Source of the DNA: JANQMY01 sp965228775 | Lineage (GTDB): Bacteria > Pseudomonadota > Alphaproteobacteria > JANQMY01 | Length of the DNA: 64,000 nucleotides | NCBI GenBank assembly: GCA_965228775.1 | Contig: OZ245840.1 | Span: 4,464,001 to 4,528,000, forward strand | Reading direction: 5' to 3' | Shown: positions 25,217-35,313 of the stretch, one piece after another | Numbering within the stretch: the first letter of the stretch is position 1 | Layout: each line of letters opens with the position of its first letter | Notes under the pieces: generated by a model | What the model saw: only the letters and a program-made list of their open reading frames with translations | What the model was told of the DNA's origin: nothing | The model's database searches: none | Translations under genes and position numbers: made by a program

Positions 25217-26407
25217 TTATACCACTTGCCCGCAGGCATGGCCTGACGCCCAGGCCCATTGGAAGTTAAAGCCGCCAAGGTGTCCAGTGACGTCCACCGC
25301 TTCGCCGATGAAGTAAAGACCAGGCACGGACAGAACTTCCATCGTTTTCGACGACAGCTCCTTAGTGTCGATGCCGCCGACGGTCACTTCTGCCGTGCGG
25401 TCGCCTTCGGAGCCGTTAGGTGTTACGCGCCAGTCATTGACCTGTTCTGCCAGGCGCCGCAGGGATTTGTCGGAAGTGTCCGCGAGCCTGCCGGCGCTCT
25501 CTGTCCACTCCACCATCCGGCGTGCCAGGCGTTTTGGAAGAAGCTGCGCCAGCACTGTCTGCGCCTCGCTTTTCGGATGGGATGATTTCGCCTCTTTCAA
25601 GTGTTGGAAAAGATCCGTCCCCGGCAGCATATCGATCGTGATGGCATCGCCTTCATGCCAATAGGATGAGATTTGCAGAATCGCCGGGCCGCTGAGGCCG
25701 CGATGGGTGAACAGCAACGCTTCCGCGAAGCGGGTTTTGCTTAACGTGGCCGTGGCGTCCACGGAGACGCCGGAAAGCCCCTCTAGTTTTGCCAACATAG
25801 GGGCATCGAAGGTGAGCGGCACGAGGCCGGGGCGGGGGTCGATCACATTCAATCCGAATTGCCGGGCGATTTTGTAAGCGAAACGGGTGGCCCCCATCTT
25901 GGGAATCGACGGCCCGCCGGTGGCGACGACCAATGAATCCGCGGAGAACATTCCGTTGTCGGAGCTTATTGTGAATGTCTCCGCCTCTTTCGATATTTTA
26001 GAGATCTTTGTGTCCGTCTGTACCGTCGCGCCGTGCGCTTCTGCCATCAGCATGTCGATGATCTGCTGAGCGGAACCATCGCAGAAGAGCTGGCCGTGAT
26101 CGCGCTCGTGATAGGCGATGCGGTGACGTTCGACCATGTCAATGAAGTCGTACTGGGTGTAGCGCTTCAGGGCCGAGACGCAAAAGCGGGGATTGTCCGA
26201 CAGGTAGTTATCGGGTGTCACATGCAGGTTCGTGAAATTGGCGCGGCCACCACCGGAAATGCGGATCTTCTGCGCCACTTTGGCGGCGCGTTCCAGCACC
26301 AGCACGCGGCGCCCGCGTTTGGTAGCTTCCGCCGCGCACATGAGGCCTGCCGCCCCGGCACCGATGATAATGACGTCGAATGCATGCTGAAAAGATTCGA
26401 GGCTCAT
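25217..26407 (-). CDS. BaiN/HI0933-family NAD(P)/FAD-dependent oxidoreductase
   Basis: A 396-residue flavoprotein. The dinucleotide fold is FDVIIIGAGAAGLMCA near residues 10-25, and ISGGGRANFTNL at about 48-59 is the hallmark of the HI0933/YhiN family. VVATGGPSIPKMGATRFAY and the C-terminal GLYFIGEAVDVTGHLGGFN complete the FAD site. The substrate is unknown for most members; BaiN members reduce bile-acid intermediates, but that is not implied here. The ATG at 26407 is preferred to an upstream in-frame codon because the family begins just before the GxGxxG. Confidence 0.9.
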   Translation of the reverse strand: MSLESFQHAFDVIIIGAGAAGLMCAAEATKRGRRVLVLERAAKVAQKIRISGGGRANFTNLHVTPDNYLSDNPRFCVSALKRYTQYDFIDMVERHRIAYHERDHGQLFCDGSAQQIIDMLMAEAHGATVQTDTKISKISKEAETFTISSDNGMFSADSLVVATGGPSIPKMGATRFAYKIARQFGLNVIDPRPGLVPLTFDAPMLAKLEGLSGVSVDATATLSKTRFAEALLFTHRGLSGPAILQISSYWHEGDAITIDMLPGTDLFQHLKEAKSSHPKSEAQTVLAQLLPKRLARRMVEWTESAGRLADTSDKSLRRLAEQVNDWRVTPNGSEGDRTAEVTVGGIDTKELSSKTMEVLSVPGLYFIGEAVDVTGHLGGFNFQWAWASGHACGQVV

Positions 26408-26476
26408 TCTAAATGTCAGCGTTAGAGCACACAGTCGCAATAATAGGAGGAAAGTAAGAAAAAATTGGTCTACAGA

Positions 26477-27661
26477 CTATTCTTTTCTGTCAAAAATGCT
26501 CACGATATTGTCGGCTTGCCGAAATTCGTCCTTTAGCGTCGGTGTGGCACGTGAAGGAAGGTTATTCGAAAGAGTGCCTGGCTCAAGATCTGCCAATTCT
26601 TCTAGATCCGCCGGGGGGAAAGGGAGCGCTTTCAAGATCTCCGCGGGAGATTGGACGCCCTCCTCCATCAGTAACTCAAAACTTCGACGAATCAGGTGAG
26701 GCTCTTCTTTCTGAATTTTACCGTCTAGTGGCTCACTATTTCGCCATCCGCGCCGATTATAATTTATCCAAAGACGTCGTGCCTCATCATCATCGATAAT
26801 CTCCAGATGCTTGCAACGCATAATCATAGCGGCAACGGATGTTCCCCAACGTTCCTTTATCGTCAAAAAGGCGTCTAATGAAGGAGCATATAGTTCGTTA
26901 GTAAACTCATATGCTGGTAAAAGCATCGCCGATGCGATTTGGTCAGCCTGTTTCTCGATGGCTTTGTAGAACGCCCTATCATTCAATCGCCTTTGCGACA
27001 CACTCCTATGGCAGCAGATATGAACAATTTCGTGCAATACATCAAAGCGTTGCCGACATGCACTAGCTTTGTCACGGGACAAAACAATAAGTGGAATGTC
27101 AAATCTGGACCATTGTGAGAAGGCATCCAGTTTATCAGCACGCACATGAATCCTACTCACCAGAACACCATTAGATTCTATCTGTTCAATTGTGTCCGGC
27201 ATTGGTCCGGGGCGAATTCCCCAAAAACTACGAATTTGATCCGCCACGCTTTCAACATAATCAGAATCCGCAAGGCTATCCTCGTAAAAATCAATACGAG
27301 GAATGTTTAAGTTAGGCAGATCAAAGTAGGTTGATAGATAATCGACAACCTCTTTCATCCATTCCAGCCGCACTTCCGCTCTGTCGCGGGCAACAGGAGG
27401 TGCTGAAAGCCGTGCTCGCCAAAATATCGGACAATCATCCTTTGGTGATGCTTCCCGCAAGAAAAAGTCGAATGGGAATTTCAATATGGATGCAAATCTG
27501 TAGACAACATCAAGTTTGGGTTTTTGCCGATCATTCTCATATTTTGAAATGGACTGAACGCTAATCTCTGCCATATCAGCGAGGTCAGTGGCGCTAACCC
27601 CCCTGGACATCCGCGCTTCTGTGAGGCGCGTCCCTACAAACCCTTGTGCAATTACGCTCAT
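26477..27661 (-). CDS. XRE HTH + ImmA/IrrE metallopeptidase regulator
   Basis: A 394-residue protein. Residues 8-66 are an XRE helix-turn-helix (TRLTEARMSRGVSATDLADM, then SVQSISKYENDRQKP). The ImmA/IrrE domain (about 150-260) carries the zinc site HEIVH at 210-214 with downstream EKQADQIASAMLLP, where Glu236 is the likely third ligand. A helical C-terminal extension of about 130 residues follows. Proteins of this design sense a signal by proteolysis of a repressor (IrrE, ImmA) or form antitoxin-like parts of defence modules. The ATG overlaps the TGA of the upstream 225-residue gene. The pair is visibly richer in A/T than its neighbours. Confidence 0.88.
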   Translation of the reverse strand: MSVIAQGFVGTRLTEARMSRGVSATDLADMAEISVQSISKYENDRQKPKLDVVYRFASILKFPFDFFLREASPKDDCPIFWRARLSAPPVARDRAEVRLEWMKEVVDYLSTYFDLPNLNIPRIDFYEDSLADSDYVESVADQIRSFWGIRPGPMPDTIEQIESNGVLVSRIHVRADKLDAFSQWSRFDIPLIVLSRDKASACRQRFDVLHEIVHICCHRSVSQRRLNDRAFYKAIEKQADQIASAMLLPAYEFTNELYAPSLDAFLTIKERWGTSVAAMIMRCKHLEIIDDDEARRLWINYNRRGWRNSEPLDGKIQKEEPHLIRRSFELLMEEGVQSPAEILKALPFPPADLEELADLEPGTLSNNLPSRATPTLKDEFRQADNIVSIFDRKE

Positions 27662-28335
27662 ATTCGCTTACCAAAGCTGCTCCCTTTTTTACCGTCCTGG
27701 TTTTTCCAACGAAGAGCACGCTTGGGTGTCTCCCGTTTGGTCTCGGTGTTATACGAAGTCACTATTTCTTCAATGGCAAATTCAATTGCCCACCTTTTGC
27801 AATCTTCTGTAGGAAGACAAAACTGTATCATGCCGAGCTTTTGGTCCTCTTCACGAAAATGGCGTCCTATCGGATTGTGAGCAATTAATCCATAGAGCTT
27901 AGGCAATACAAAAGCACCGTCTGGCTCGTCACCAAGATCGAGCCGCGGCAGCCGCATCGAGTTGGCGAGTTGCTCTCGGAATTTGGCTGGTTGCGGCATC
28001 GCGCCAATCGTTTGAACATACGACTGTGTCATCGCAACATCACCATCGAATACGTAGGCATGTCGGCGGTTGTTCTGGACGATTAGGTTTAAAGTGTGTG
28101 ATAGGCCGTGATGATCGGCTAGGTCTACAATCAGCTTTTCCATTTTGAAATGCCGACTTTGAAGAAGGTAGTCAATCTTTTGACCCGCTAAAATGTTCCT
28201 ATCTGCTTCGACCGCAGCATATGAGTCTACGTAAACCACCCTGGTACGAGCACGCAAATCCTCCCAATATTGTTGAGGCGTATTTGTCCTGATCATGGCG
28301 AGGCTTGATTCTCGAAGGCGCTGATACGCATCCAT
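27658..28335 (-). CDS. Unrecognised 225-residue partner of the XRE-ImmA protein
   Basis: This gene is read first and overlaps the XRE-ImmA gene by four bases (ATGA), so the two form one unit. The protein is soluble, mixed alpha/beta, with no membrane helix or signal peptide. Visible features are an N-terminal ARTRVVYVDSYAAVEADRN, a HHGLSH and NNRRHAYVFDGD region with clustered His and Asp, FREEDQKLGMIQFCLPTEDCK, and a strongly basic C-terminus (KRALRWKNQDGKKGSSFGKR). I do not recognise a family. It may be a toxin, an effector or a substrate of the metalloprotease; none of these is shown by the sequence. Confidence 0.8.
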   Translation of the reverse strand: MDAYQRLRESSLAMIRTNTPQQYWEDLRARTRVVYVDSYAAVEADRNILAGQKIDYLLQSRHFKMEKLIVDLADHHGLSHTLNLIVQNNRRHAYVFDGDVAMTQSYVQTIGAMPQPAKFREQLANSMRLPRLDLGDEPDGAFVLPKLYGLIAHNPIGRHFREEDQKLGMIQFCLPTEDCKRWAIEFAIEEIVTSYNTETKRETPKRALRWKNQDGKKGSSFGKRI

Positions 28336-28489
28336 TTACGGCAAGTCCTTTTACATTTTTCCTGAAACGAACAATTCGGAATATATGTTAAAGAGTTTTA
28401 AAGTTCAAGCACCCAGTATCCGTTGGGATGAACAGCGGAATTAGTGTGTCCGCTAGGCCAATTTCCTTAATTGTGGCATACTCTTAGCC

Positions 28490-28578
28490 GAGGGAGGCGC
28501 CAATTTGGAGTGCCTCAATATGCGATTGTCCAGTGATGAGCTGTGGAATGACAAAGGACCCAATGGGGTCCTTTTTTC
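28490..28578 (+). ncRNA. Probable small RNA ending at a strong terminator
   Basis: No plus-strand gene lies upstream of the strong terminator at 28553-28577, so an RNA about 80-90 nt long is the simplest explanation. A second stem-loop is formed by GAGGC...GCCTC (28493-28515) with inner CCAA/TTGG. Just before it, TGGCATACTCTTAGCC (28474-28489) has GG and GC separated by exactly ten bases, like a sigma-54 -24/-12 element, with a mismatch (TAGC for TTGC). Boundaries are approximate and no known sRNA family is recognised. Confidence 0.4.
28553..28577 (+). terminator. Rho-independent terminator
   Basis: AAAGGACCC and GGGTCCTTT form a perfect 9-bp stem with an AATG loop, followed by a six-T run at 28572-28577 that overlaps the stem end. 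On the minus strand only three Ts follow, so it works for plus-strand transcripts. Confidence 0.85.
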
Positions 28579-28841
28579 GTTTGGCGGGGTGGGGAGGTGC
28601 GGGGCCTGTATGTTGGATGAACCCCATGCGCCCATCGTTTATGCCCATGAGCAGGGGTTAGAGCGCGCAATAAATGACACAGGCGTCATTTTTCTTGACG
28701 ATGGGATGGGGATGCCATACGGTGCAAAAATACAAACTGACATTTTGTCAGAAAGGCGCTATGTTTCCCGGAAAGACACCCTATATGGCTGGGAGGCATC
28801 GTGCCTGTTGGCCGTTGCAGATATAGAAGGGCGGAACACAG
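28579..28841. promoter_or_regulatory. Promoter region of the BVMO gene with two palindromes
   Basis: The 263 bases between the terminator and the monooxygenase gene hold two inverted repeats. AAATGAC-acaggc-GTCATTT is at 28672-28691 and CTGACA-TTT-TGTCAG at 28737-28751. The second is a typical dimeric repressor site 90 bases before the start codon. A frame open through the region (28612-28855) has no recognisable product. Confidence 0.45.
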
Positions 28842-30359
<1,518 letters not shown>

Positions 30360-30366
30360 CCGAGAG

Positions 30367-30470
30367 CCCATCCTTCGAGACGGCTGCTCTCGCAGCCTCC
30401 TCAGGATGAGCGGTTGGTAAAAAGAATTTCCTTACCCTGAGGGCGAACGTAGTGAGCGTCTCGAAGGGAA
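30367..30470. repeat. Dispersed palindromic repeat, CTTCGAGACG family (copy 2)
   Basis: The element opens CCCATCCTTCGAGACGGCTG and closes GAGCGTCTCGAAGGG. Inside are GGCTGCtctcGCAGCC and CCTCAGGATGAG...CCCTGAGGGCG. Layout and outer arms match the copy at 21181-21288 in the same order, with changed loops. Confidence 0.8.
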
Positions 30471-30556
30471 GGAAATTCGAGTAAGCGATCAAAGATTGGC
30501 GAGGGAGGCCGCTCTTTGACATAGCTGGTTTGCTAAGGCCGGTGTACAATTCTTCG

Positions 30557-30671
30557 CCGTCATCCCGGATGCGCTGCAGCACGAAGTGGTGCAGTGCTGA
30601 TCCGGGAACCATTCATGAATGCCGCACATCATGTTTCTTGGGATGGATCCCGCGTCAAGCGCGGGATGACG
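30557..30671. repeat. Dispersed palindromic repeat, CGTCATCCCGG family
   Basis: CCGTCATCCCGGAT opens the element and GCGGGATGACG closes it. The first half folds as TCCCGGATgcGCTGCAGCAC against GTGCAGTGCTGATCCGGGA, and the second as ATCCCGCGTcaaGCGCGGGAT. It stands between the convergent BVMO and acyl-CoA dehydrogenase genes, 86 bases from the other repeat. Between 30360 and 30690 nothing else is seen. Confidence 0.8.
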
Positions 30672-30690
30672 TTTTGATATTTAGGCTCAA

Positions 30691-31875
30691 TTACACGTGA
30701 GCAAAACGTTCGATCACCTGCTTGCCCAATGACATCATGTGCACTTGGTCGGGGCCGTCTGCTTGACGGCACCAGCGGGCATAGTTGAACGCTTCTGCCA
30801 TGAAGTAGTCACCTGATAAGCCACCTGCGCCGTGGATCTGCATACACCGGTCAATCACCGTTTGCGCCATGAGGGGCACCGTAATTTTCGATGCGGCGAT
30901 AAAGTCCCGCGCTGATTGCGCCCCAACCTCATCCATGCGTTGGGCGGTTTTGAGGGTCAGCAGGCGGGCCTGTTCGATCTCCGCGAACGATTTGGCGATT
31001 TCTTCCCGTACGGATTGATGCTTGCTGAGTTTACGGCCGAAGGTCTCGCGGGTTTCTGCACGGTGGCACGCCAACTCCAGCGCCCGTTGGGCACAACCGA
31101 TCAGCCGCATACAGTGATGAATGCGGCCGGGGCCCAAGCGGCCTTGAGCGATTTCGAAGCCGCGCCCTTCGCCGAGCAAAATGTTTTCCGCGGGCACGCG
31201 CACATTGTCGAAATGCACTTCCGCGTGGCCGATGGGGGCATCGTCATATCCCAATGTGGTCAGAGGGCGGACGACCTTGACGCCAGGCGTGTCTTTCGGC
31301 ACCAAGATTTGAGTTTGCTGGAGGTGACGGTTTTCATTGTCCGGGTCTGACTTGCCCATGACGATGATAATCTTGGTGCGTTCGTACATGGCATTGGTGA
31401 TGAACCATTTGCGGCCATTGATGACATAGTCGTCGCCATCCCGAAGGATCGAGGTTTTGACATTCGTTGCGTCGCTGGAAGCCACATCCGGTTCGGTCAT
31501 GGCATAACTTGAGCGGATCTCGCCATTGAGCAGCGGTGTCAGCCATTTGTCTTTTTGAGCATCGGTGCCGTATTTCATGAACACTTCCATGTTCCCAGTA
31601 TCTGGCGCGTTACAGTTGAACACCTCCGGTGCCCACAATACACGGCCCATGATTTCGGCAAGCGGTGCATAGTCCGCATTGGTCATGCCGCCGAATTCCT
31701 TGGGCATGAACAGGTTCCACAGCCCTTCGCCTTTCGCTTTCTCCTTCAGCTCATCCATCAGAGGAACGGCTGCGAACCGGTTGTCCGCCGTGTTGAGTTG
31801 CTCGTGATAGGCATCCTCGTTCGGGTAAATGTTCTTGTCCATAAAGTCGATCAAGCGTTTTTGAAGATCGGTCAT
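30691..31875 (-). CDS. Acyl-CoA dehydrogenase (ACAD10/11-like)
   Basis: A 394-residue flavoprotein. The order is MTEPDVASSDATN (FAD and substrate loop), INGRKWFITNA, the GAEVHF-like GHAEVHFDNVRVP, RETFGRKLSKHQSV (the second signature R-x-x-F-G) and QIHGAGGLSGDYFMAEAF near the C-terminus. This is a standard acyl-CoA dehydrogenase that feeds electrons to ETF, of the subgroup with bulky or branched acyl substrates. No beta-oxidation neighbours are present. Monocistronic. Confidence 0.92.
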   Translation of the reverse strand: MTDLQKRLIDFMDKNIYPNEDAYHEQLNTADNRFAAVPLMDELKEKAKGEGLWNLFMPKEFGGMTNADYAPLAEIMGRVLWAPEVFNCNAPDTGNMEVFMKYGTDAQKDKWLTPLLNGEIRSSYAMTEPDVASSDATNVKTSILRDGDDYVINGRKWFITNAMYERTKIIIVMGKSDPDNENRHLQQTQILVPKDTPGVKVVRPLTTLGYDDAPIGHAEVHFDNVRVPAENILLGEGRGFEIAQGRLGPGRIHHCMRLIGCAQRALELACHRAETRETFGRKLSKHQSVREEIAKSFAEIEQARLLTLKTAQRMDEVGAQSARDFIAASKITVPLMAQTVIDRCMQIHGAGGLSGDYFMAEAFNYARWCRQADGPDQVHMMSLGKQVIERFAHV

Positions 31876-31979
31876 GGTGTCTCCGTGTTATGCGGTAAGA
31901 GCGCCCGGGCGTGTTGAGAAGCAGACGTCGGTTGTGCGCGATGGTGAATTTTGACTAATCGATTTTTTGGAGATTTAGC

Positions 31980-32459
31980 ATGCGTGCATTTTTGAGAACA
32001 CTGGCTGTGACAATTTTGCTGGCCGCGGGGTGGGCGGGTAGTGCCATGGCCGAAGAACCTTTGTGGAATTATGAGAAAGGATTCTTTGGCGGTAAGGGCA
32101 GCATGTGGGAATACGCTTTAAATGGCTATGATCCCGTCTCCTATTTCGCCGAGGCGCCGGTGAAAGGGGACCCGCAATTCAAGACCGACTATCTTGGCGC
32201 GACCTGGATTTTTGCAAACCAAGAGAACCTTGATAAATTTTTGGCCGATCCGGATGCAAACCGTCCGCAATATGGGGGCCATTGTGCATATGCGCTGGCA
32301 GCCGGAAACCAGTTGGTCTTTGGCGATCCGGAAGTGTGGAAGCTGGTGGACGGAAAGATTTATCTGAACTTCGACAAGTCCGTACAGCAGCGCTGGCAAA
32401 AGGACATCCCGGGCTACATCGCCAAGAGCGATCCGAACTGGGCTGCCAAACTTAAGTAA
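31980..32459 (+). CDS. YHS domain-containing exported protein
   Basis: A 159-residue protein with a signal peptide (1-25, ending AGSAMA). The YHS-like domain covers ALNGYDPVSYF to YGGHCAYALAAG, with Tyr-His-Cys spaced as in the family that binds metal ions in small periplasmic proteins. The C-terminal LNFDKSVQQRWQKDIPGYI segment is standard for this exported subgroup. The role is unknown; metal binding is inferred. GGAG lies about ten bases before the ATG. Monocistronic. Confidence 0.88.
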   Translation: MRAFLRTLAVTILLAAGWAGSAMAEEPLWNYEKGFFGGKGSMWEYALNGYDPVSYFAEAPVKGDPQFKTDYLGATWIFANQENLDKFLADPDANRPQYGGHCAYALAAGNQLVFGDPEVWKLVDGKIYLNFDKSVQQRWQKDIPGYIAKSDPNWAAKLK

Positions 32460-32532
32460 GCAAAATCATCGCCGTGAAGGGCCTGTCTGCATTCGGCGGC
32501 GGGCCATTTCATTCCTGCGAGATGGATCTATT

Positions 32533-34053
32533 CTAGGCTGTCGCGGCCGGGCGTGCTTCGGCGTTGGGCAATGGGGGGGAGGGGTGCGCAATTGTGGTAC
32601 TGCGCCGTGGCCGTGCCTCTAGAGGTACTTTGATCCAGAACGTGCTGCCCACACCCAATTCACTTTCAACCCCAACCTCGCCCCCCATCATGGTCACGAG
32701 ACGCTTGGATATAGCGAGGCCAAGGCCGGAGCCGCCGAACTTTCTGGTGGTTGAGTTGTCCACTTGGGAGAAGTCATCGAACAGTTTGTTGATCTGATCA
32801 TCCTCAATGCCAATGCCCGTATCGCTGATGCGAATGGAGAATCGATGGGGAATGCCTGCCATATCCTTTTGAGTTTTAGGCAACGGGTCGGCTTGAACGC
32901 TTAATGCGATGAAACCCTGTTCCGTGAACTTTACGGCATTTCCGAGCAAGTTGATCAACACCTGCCTTAGGCGCGATTGATCCCCAAGTACATTCAGATT
33001 TGCCGTTGGTTCGATGTCCGTATTGATCATCAGGCCCTTTTCTTGAGCCCCCGGCGAAACGATGGTCACGCATTGGTCGATGAGAGCGGAAATCTCAAAT
33101 TCCGTCTTGTCCAATTCCATGCGGCCTGCGTCGATCTTGCTGAGATCCAGAATGTCGTTAATCAGTGCCAGCAAGTGTTGACCGGATTCATTGGCGACCT
33201 TCGCGTGTTCCAGCTGTTGCGGGTTTAGCGGTTCGCGCATGAGCAGACTTGTCATGCCGATCACCGCATTGAGCGGCGTCCTGATTTCATGGCTCATGGT
33301 CGCCAAGAACCGGGCCTTGGTCTCGGCGGCGGCTTCCGCTTCTTTTTGCAGCCGAATGGCTTCTTTGCGGGACCTTTCCATTTCGCTCATGGTGCGGCGG
33401 GTTAGATTCGTCACCGGACGGAAAATGAAGAAGACTTCCCAAAGAAGCAGAATGATCGTGAATGCCCAGATGGCAATCTTGAGCAACTCGATATATTTGA
33501 TTTGCCGTTCGCCTTCGTCTTTCAGATGATCCGTAATAAGACTATAGGCTTGCGGAATATAATTGGTTCCGGCAAGGTTTAGAGACAACAAATCGGAGTT
33601 GTTCGGTGTCAGATCTTCGGGGGCCGTGTTGTATACGCGGTCCGCATTGGAAAGATACCTCATGATCTGGCGGTCGAACGGATTGTCGCCCAAGAAATAG
33701 TAGTATCTGCTGATCTCAATTGCATCATATGACAGTTTTTGGGACTGGTCGCCTTCGGTCAGGGCCATATGGTTCTGGCGCATCTTCCGGATTGCGCGGC
33801 CCAACTCTTGACGGTAGTCCTCTATATCAAGCTCGTCCGTCGCCTGCGCGTAGGCGTTGGCAAAAAAGGCGATCCGCTGACTCAGCGCTTCTTGACCGCT
33901 CGTCATACGGATGACGGTGGCGCGCTTCTCCTCGTCATAAGCGATGTAAAGGAACGAAATGAGGGCGGCGGTAGAGACAATGGCGACCAGCAGCAAAGCG
34001 ATCGCATAACGGCGCGTCATCCGATTGGCCAACTTTGACGATAAATCTGTCAC
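32533..34053 (-). CDS. PilJ/NarX-type sensor histidine kinase
   Basis: A 506-residue membrane kinase. TM1 is at 18-38 and TM2 at 192-211. Between them is a periplasmic helical domain with SGQEALSQRIAFFANAYAQ, like the P-box region of PilJ/NarX-type sensors. A coiled-coil linker (220-247) leads to the HisKA box FLATMSHEIRTPLN with His255. The HATPase has N-box LINLLGNAVKFT (367-378), G1 DTGIGI (411-416) and G2 GGSGLGL (440-446). No receiver domain and no response-regulator gene is adjacent, so the partner is elsewhere. A short Pro/Ala tail ends the protein. The ligand is unknown. Confidence 0.9.
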   Translation of the reverse strand: MTDLSSKLANRMTRRYAIALLLVAIVSTAALISFLYIAYDEEKRATVIRMTSGQEALSQRIAFFANAYAQATDELDIEDYRQELGRAIRKMRQNHMALTEGDQSQKLSYDAIEISRYYYFLGDNPFDRQIMRYLSNADRVYNTAPEDLTPNNSDLLSLNLAGTNYIPQAYSLITDHLKDEGERQIKYIELLKIAIWAFTIILLLWEVFFIFRPVTNLTRRTMSEMERSRKEAIRLQKEAEAAAETKARFLATMSHEIRTPLNAVIGMTSLLMREPLNPQQLEHAKVANESGQHLLALINDILDLSKIDAGRMELDKTEFEISALIDQCVTIVSPGAQEKGLMINTDIEPTANLNVLGDQSRLRQVLINLLGNAVKFTEQGFIALSVQADPLPKTQKDMAGIPHRFSIRISDTGIGIEDDQINKLFDDFSQVDNSTTRKFGGSGLGLAISKRLVTMMGGEVGVESELGVGSTFWIKVPLEARPRRSTTIAHPSPPLPNAEARPAATA

Positions 34054-34331
34054 GCAACACCCACTGCGAAAATACTGGGCTTTCTGTACGGTGAAACCAT
34101 AGAGAAAGCGTTAAGAATCCGCGTGGAAGTTGCGGCAAATGTGTGTGGCACAATCGATTTTTTGCCGCACCGGGCGATCGAATTGATGTTTAGCGAAGTG
34201 TTAAAAGGTCACAAAAAGGCCGGATAAATCTGGCCGGCGTCGCAAAGAGTTTTCCGGCGTGATATAGAAACGATCAGTTGCGTATCCATACCTTACATTG
34301 ATCCGTCTATCTGACATTGGGGAGCCTCGGA

Positions 34332-34832
34332 ATGCACAAACTTGCCTGGACACTCGCAATCACCGCTTTTCTTTCCACGAGTCTATACATTCCGCCGGCT
34401 GACGCAGCGGGCCGCAAATGGCGAAACTGCGGAAAGGGTGCTGCTGCAGGGGCGGCCGTCGGAGCCATCGCCGGTGCTGTTTTCGGGGGAGGTAATGGTC
34501 ACCGGGCGCAAAATGCGCTGATCGGCGGCGCCGCCGGTGCCGCAGCGGGGTGTCTGGTAGCACGCGCAGTTACGAAAGATGATGAGCGGCACATGGATTA
34601 TGCCGAACAGCAGGCCGTTTCTTCTGGCGAGCCAACGAAAGTCAGCTGGAAAGCGGAAGACGGCACTGCCAAAAGTTATGAAGTGACAACAGAACCTGCG
34701 AAAGCGTCTGCTGGTGGTGACCAAGAATGTGTCACCACAAACGGCCACCTTGTCGATTCGGGATCGGGGGAACAAGGCACCAGCGTTCAAGTCTATTGTC
34801 AGGCGCCTGATGGTTCTTGGGTGGCGCAATAG
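34332..34832 (+). CDS. Glycine-zipper outer-membrane-type protein
   Basis: A 166-residue exported protein with signal peptide 1-26 (ending PPADAA). Residues 33-80 form a glycine zipper (CGKGAAAGAAVGAIAGAVFGG, split here as CGKGAAAGAAVGAIAG and AVFGGG, then NALIGGAAGAAAGCLVA), and a polar C-terminal domain follows with Cys residues in QECVTTNGHL and VYCQAPDGSWV. Glycine-zipper proteins of this kind usually sit in the outer membrane (SlyB/Rick_17kDa-like). The ATG at 34332 has GGGGAG eight bases before it. The rhodanese gene starts inside its last 23 bases. Confidence 0.82.
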   Translation: MHKLAWTLAITAFLSTSLYIPPADAAGRKWRNCGKGAAAGAAVGAIAGAVFGGGNGHRAQNALIGGAAGAAAGCLVARAVTKDDERHMDYAEQQAVSSGEPTKVSWKAEDGTAKSYEVTTEPAKASAGGDQECVTTNGHLVDSGSGEQGTSVQVYCQAPDGSWVAQ

Positions 34833-35313
34833 CATCAATCTGTGGCGGCCGATTGTGCTTGCAATCGGTCTGCTTGTCCTCTCGGCATCTGGTGGTTGGG
34901 CGGGGGAGGTTATCACCCCGAAAGAAGCCTATGACCGGCTGCAAATCGGCAAAATCGTTCTCATCGACATCCGCCGGCCGAGCGAATGGCGAGATACGGG
35001 TACGCCCACCGGGGCCGTATTGCTGACCATGCACCGCGATGGCGGGATCGAGGACTTCATCGCAGAAATAGACCGCCGTGTCGGACGCGAAAAACCAATC
35101 GCTCTCATTTGTGCAGGCGGCGTGCGGTCGCGCTATCTGCAATGGCGGCTTGGTCAGTTTGGACTTGAAGATGTCATTGACGTCTCGGAAGGCGTCGTTG
35201 GCAGCCCATTTAGTAAAGGATGGAGAGGGCGGGACTTGCCGATGACACCCTATCCGGAAGAACGGGCTTCATCAGGAGGTGAAGCCGTCGGCGCGGCGCC
35301 CATACAACCGTAA
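34810..35313 (+). CDS. Rhodanese-like protein, exported
   Basis: A 167-residue protein started at ATG 34810, inside the end of the previous gene (23-base overlap, different frame). Residues 12-31 form a signal peptide (VLAIGLLVLSASGGWAGE). The rhodanese fold has LIDIRRPSEWRDTGTP and the active-site loop CAGGVRSRY with Cys101. A periplasmic sulfurtransferase or sulfide-carrier function is likely, substrate unknown. Its last 42 bases overlap the 3' end of alc on the opposite strand. An earlier in-frame start at 34714 would lie within the previous gene and lacks a signal peptide. Confidence 0.82.
   Translation: MVLGWRNSINLWRPIVLAIGLLVLSASGGWAGEVITPKEAYDRLQIGKIVLIDIRRPSEWRDTGTPTGAVLLTMHRDGGIEDFIAEIDRRVGREKPIALICAGGVRSRYLQWRLGQFGLEDVIDVSEGVVGSPFSKGWRGRDLPMTPYPEERASSGGEAVGAAPIQP

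Noticed and set aside
26477..28335. Calling the XRE-ImmA pair a defence system or toxin-antitoxin outright
   Set aside because: Only the regulator has a known family; the partner shows no nuclease, PIN or other effector motif, so function is left open.
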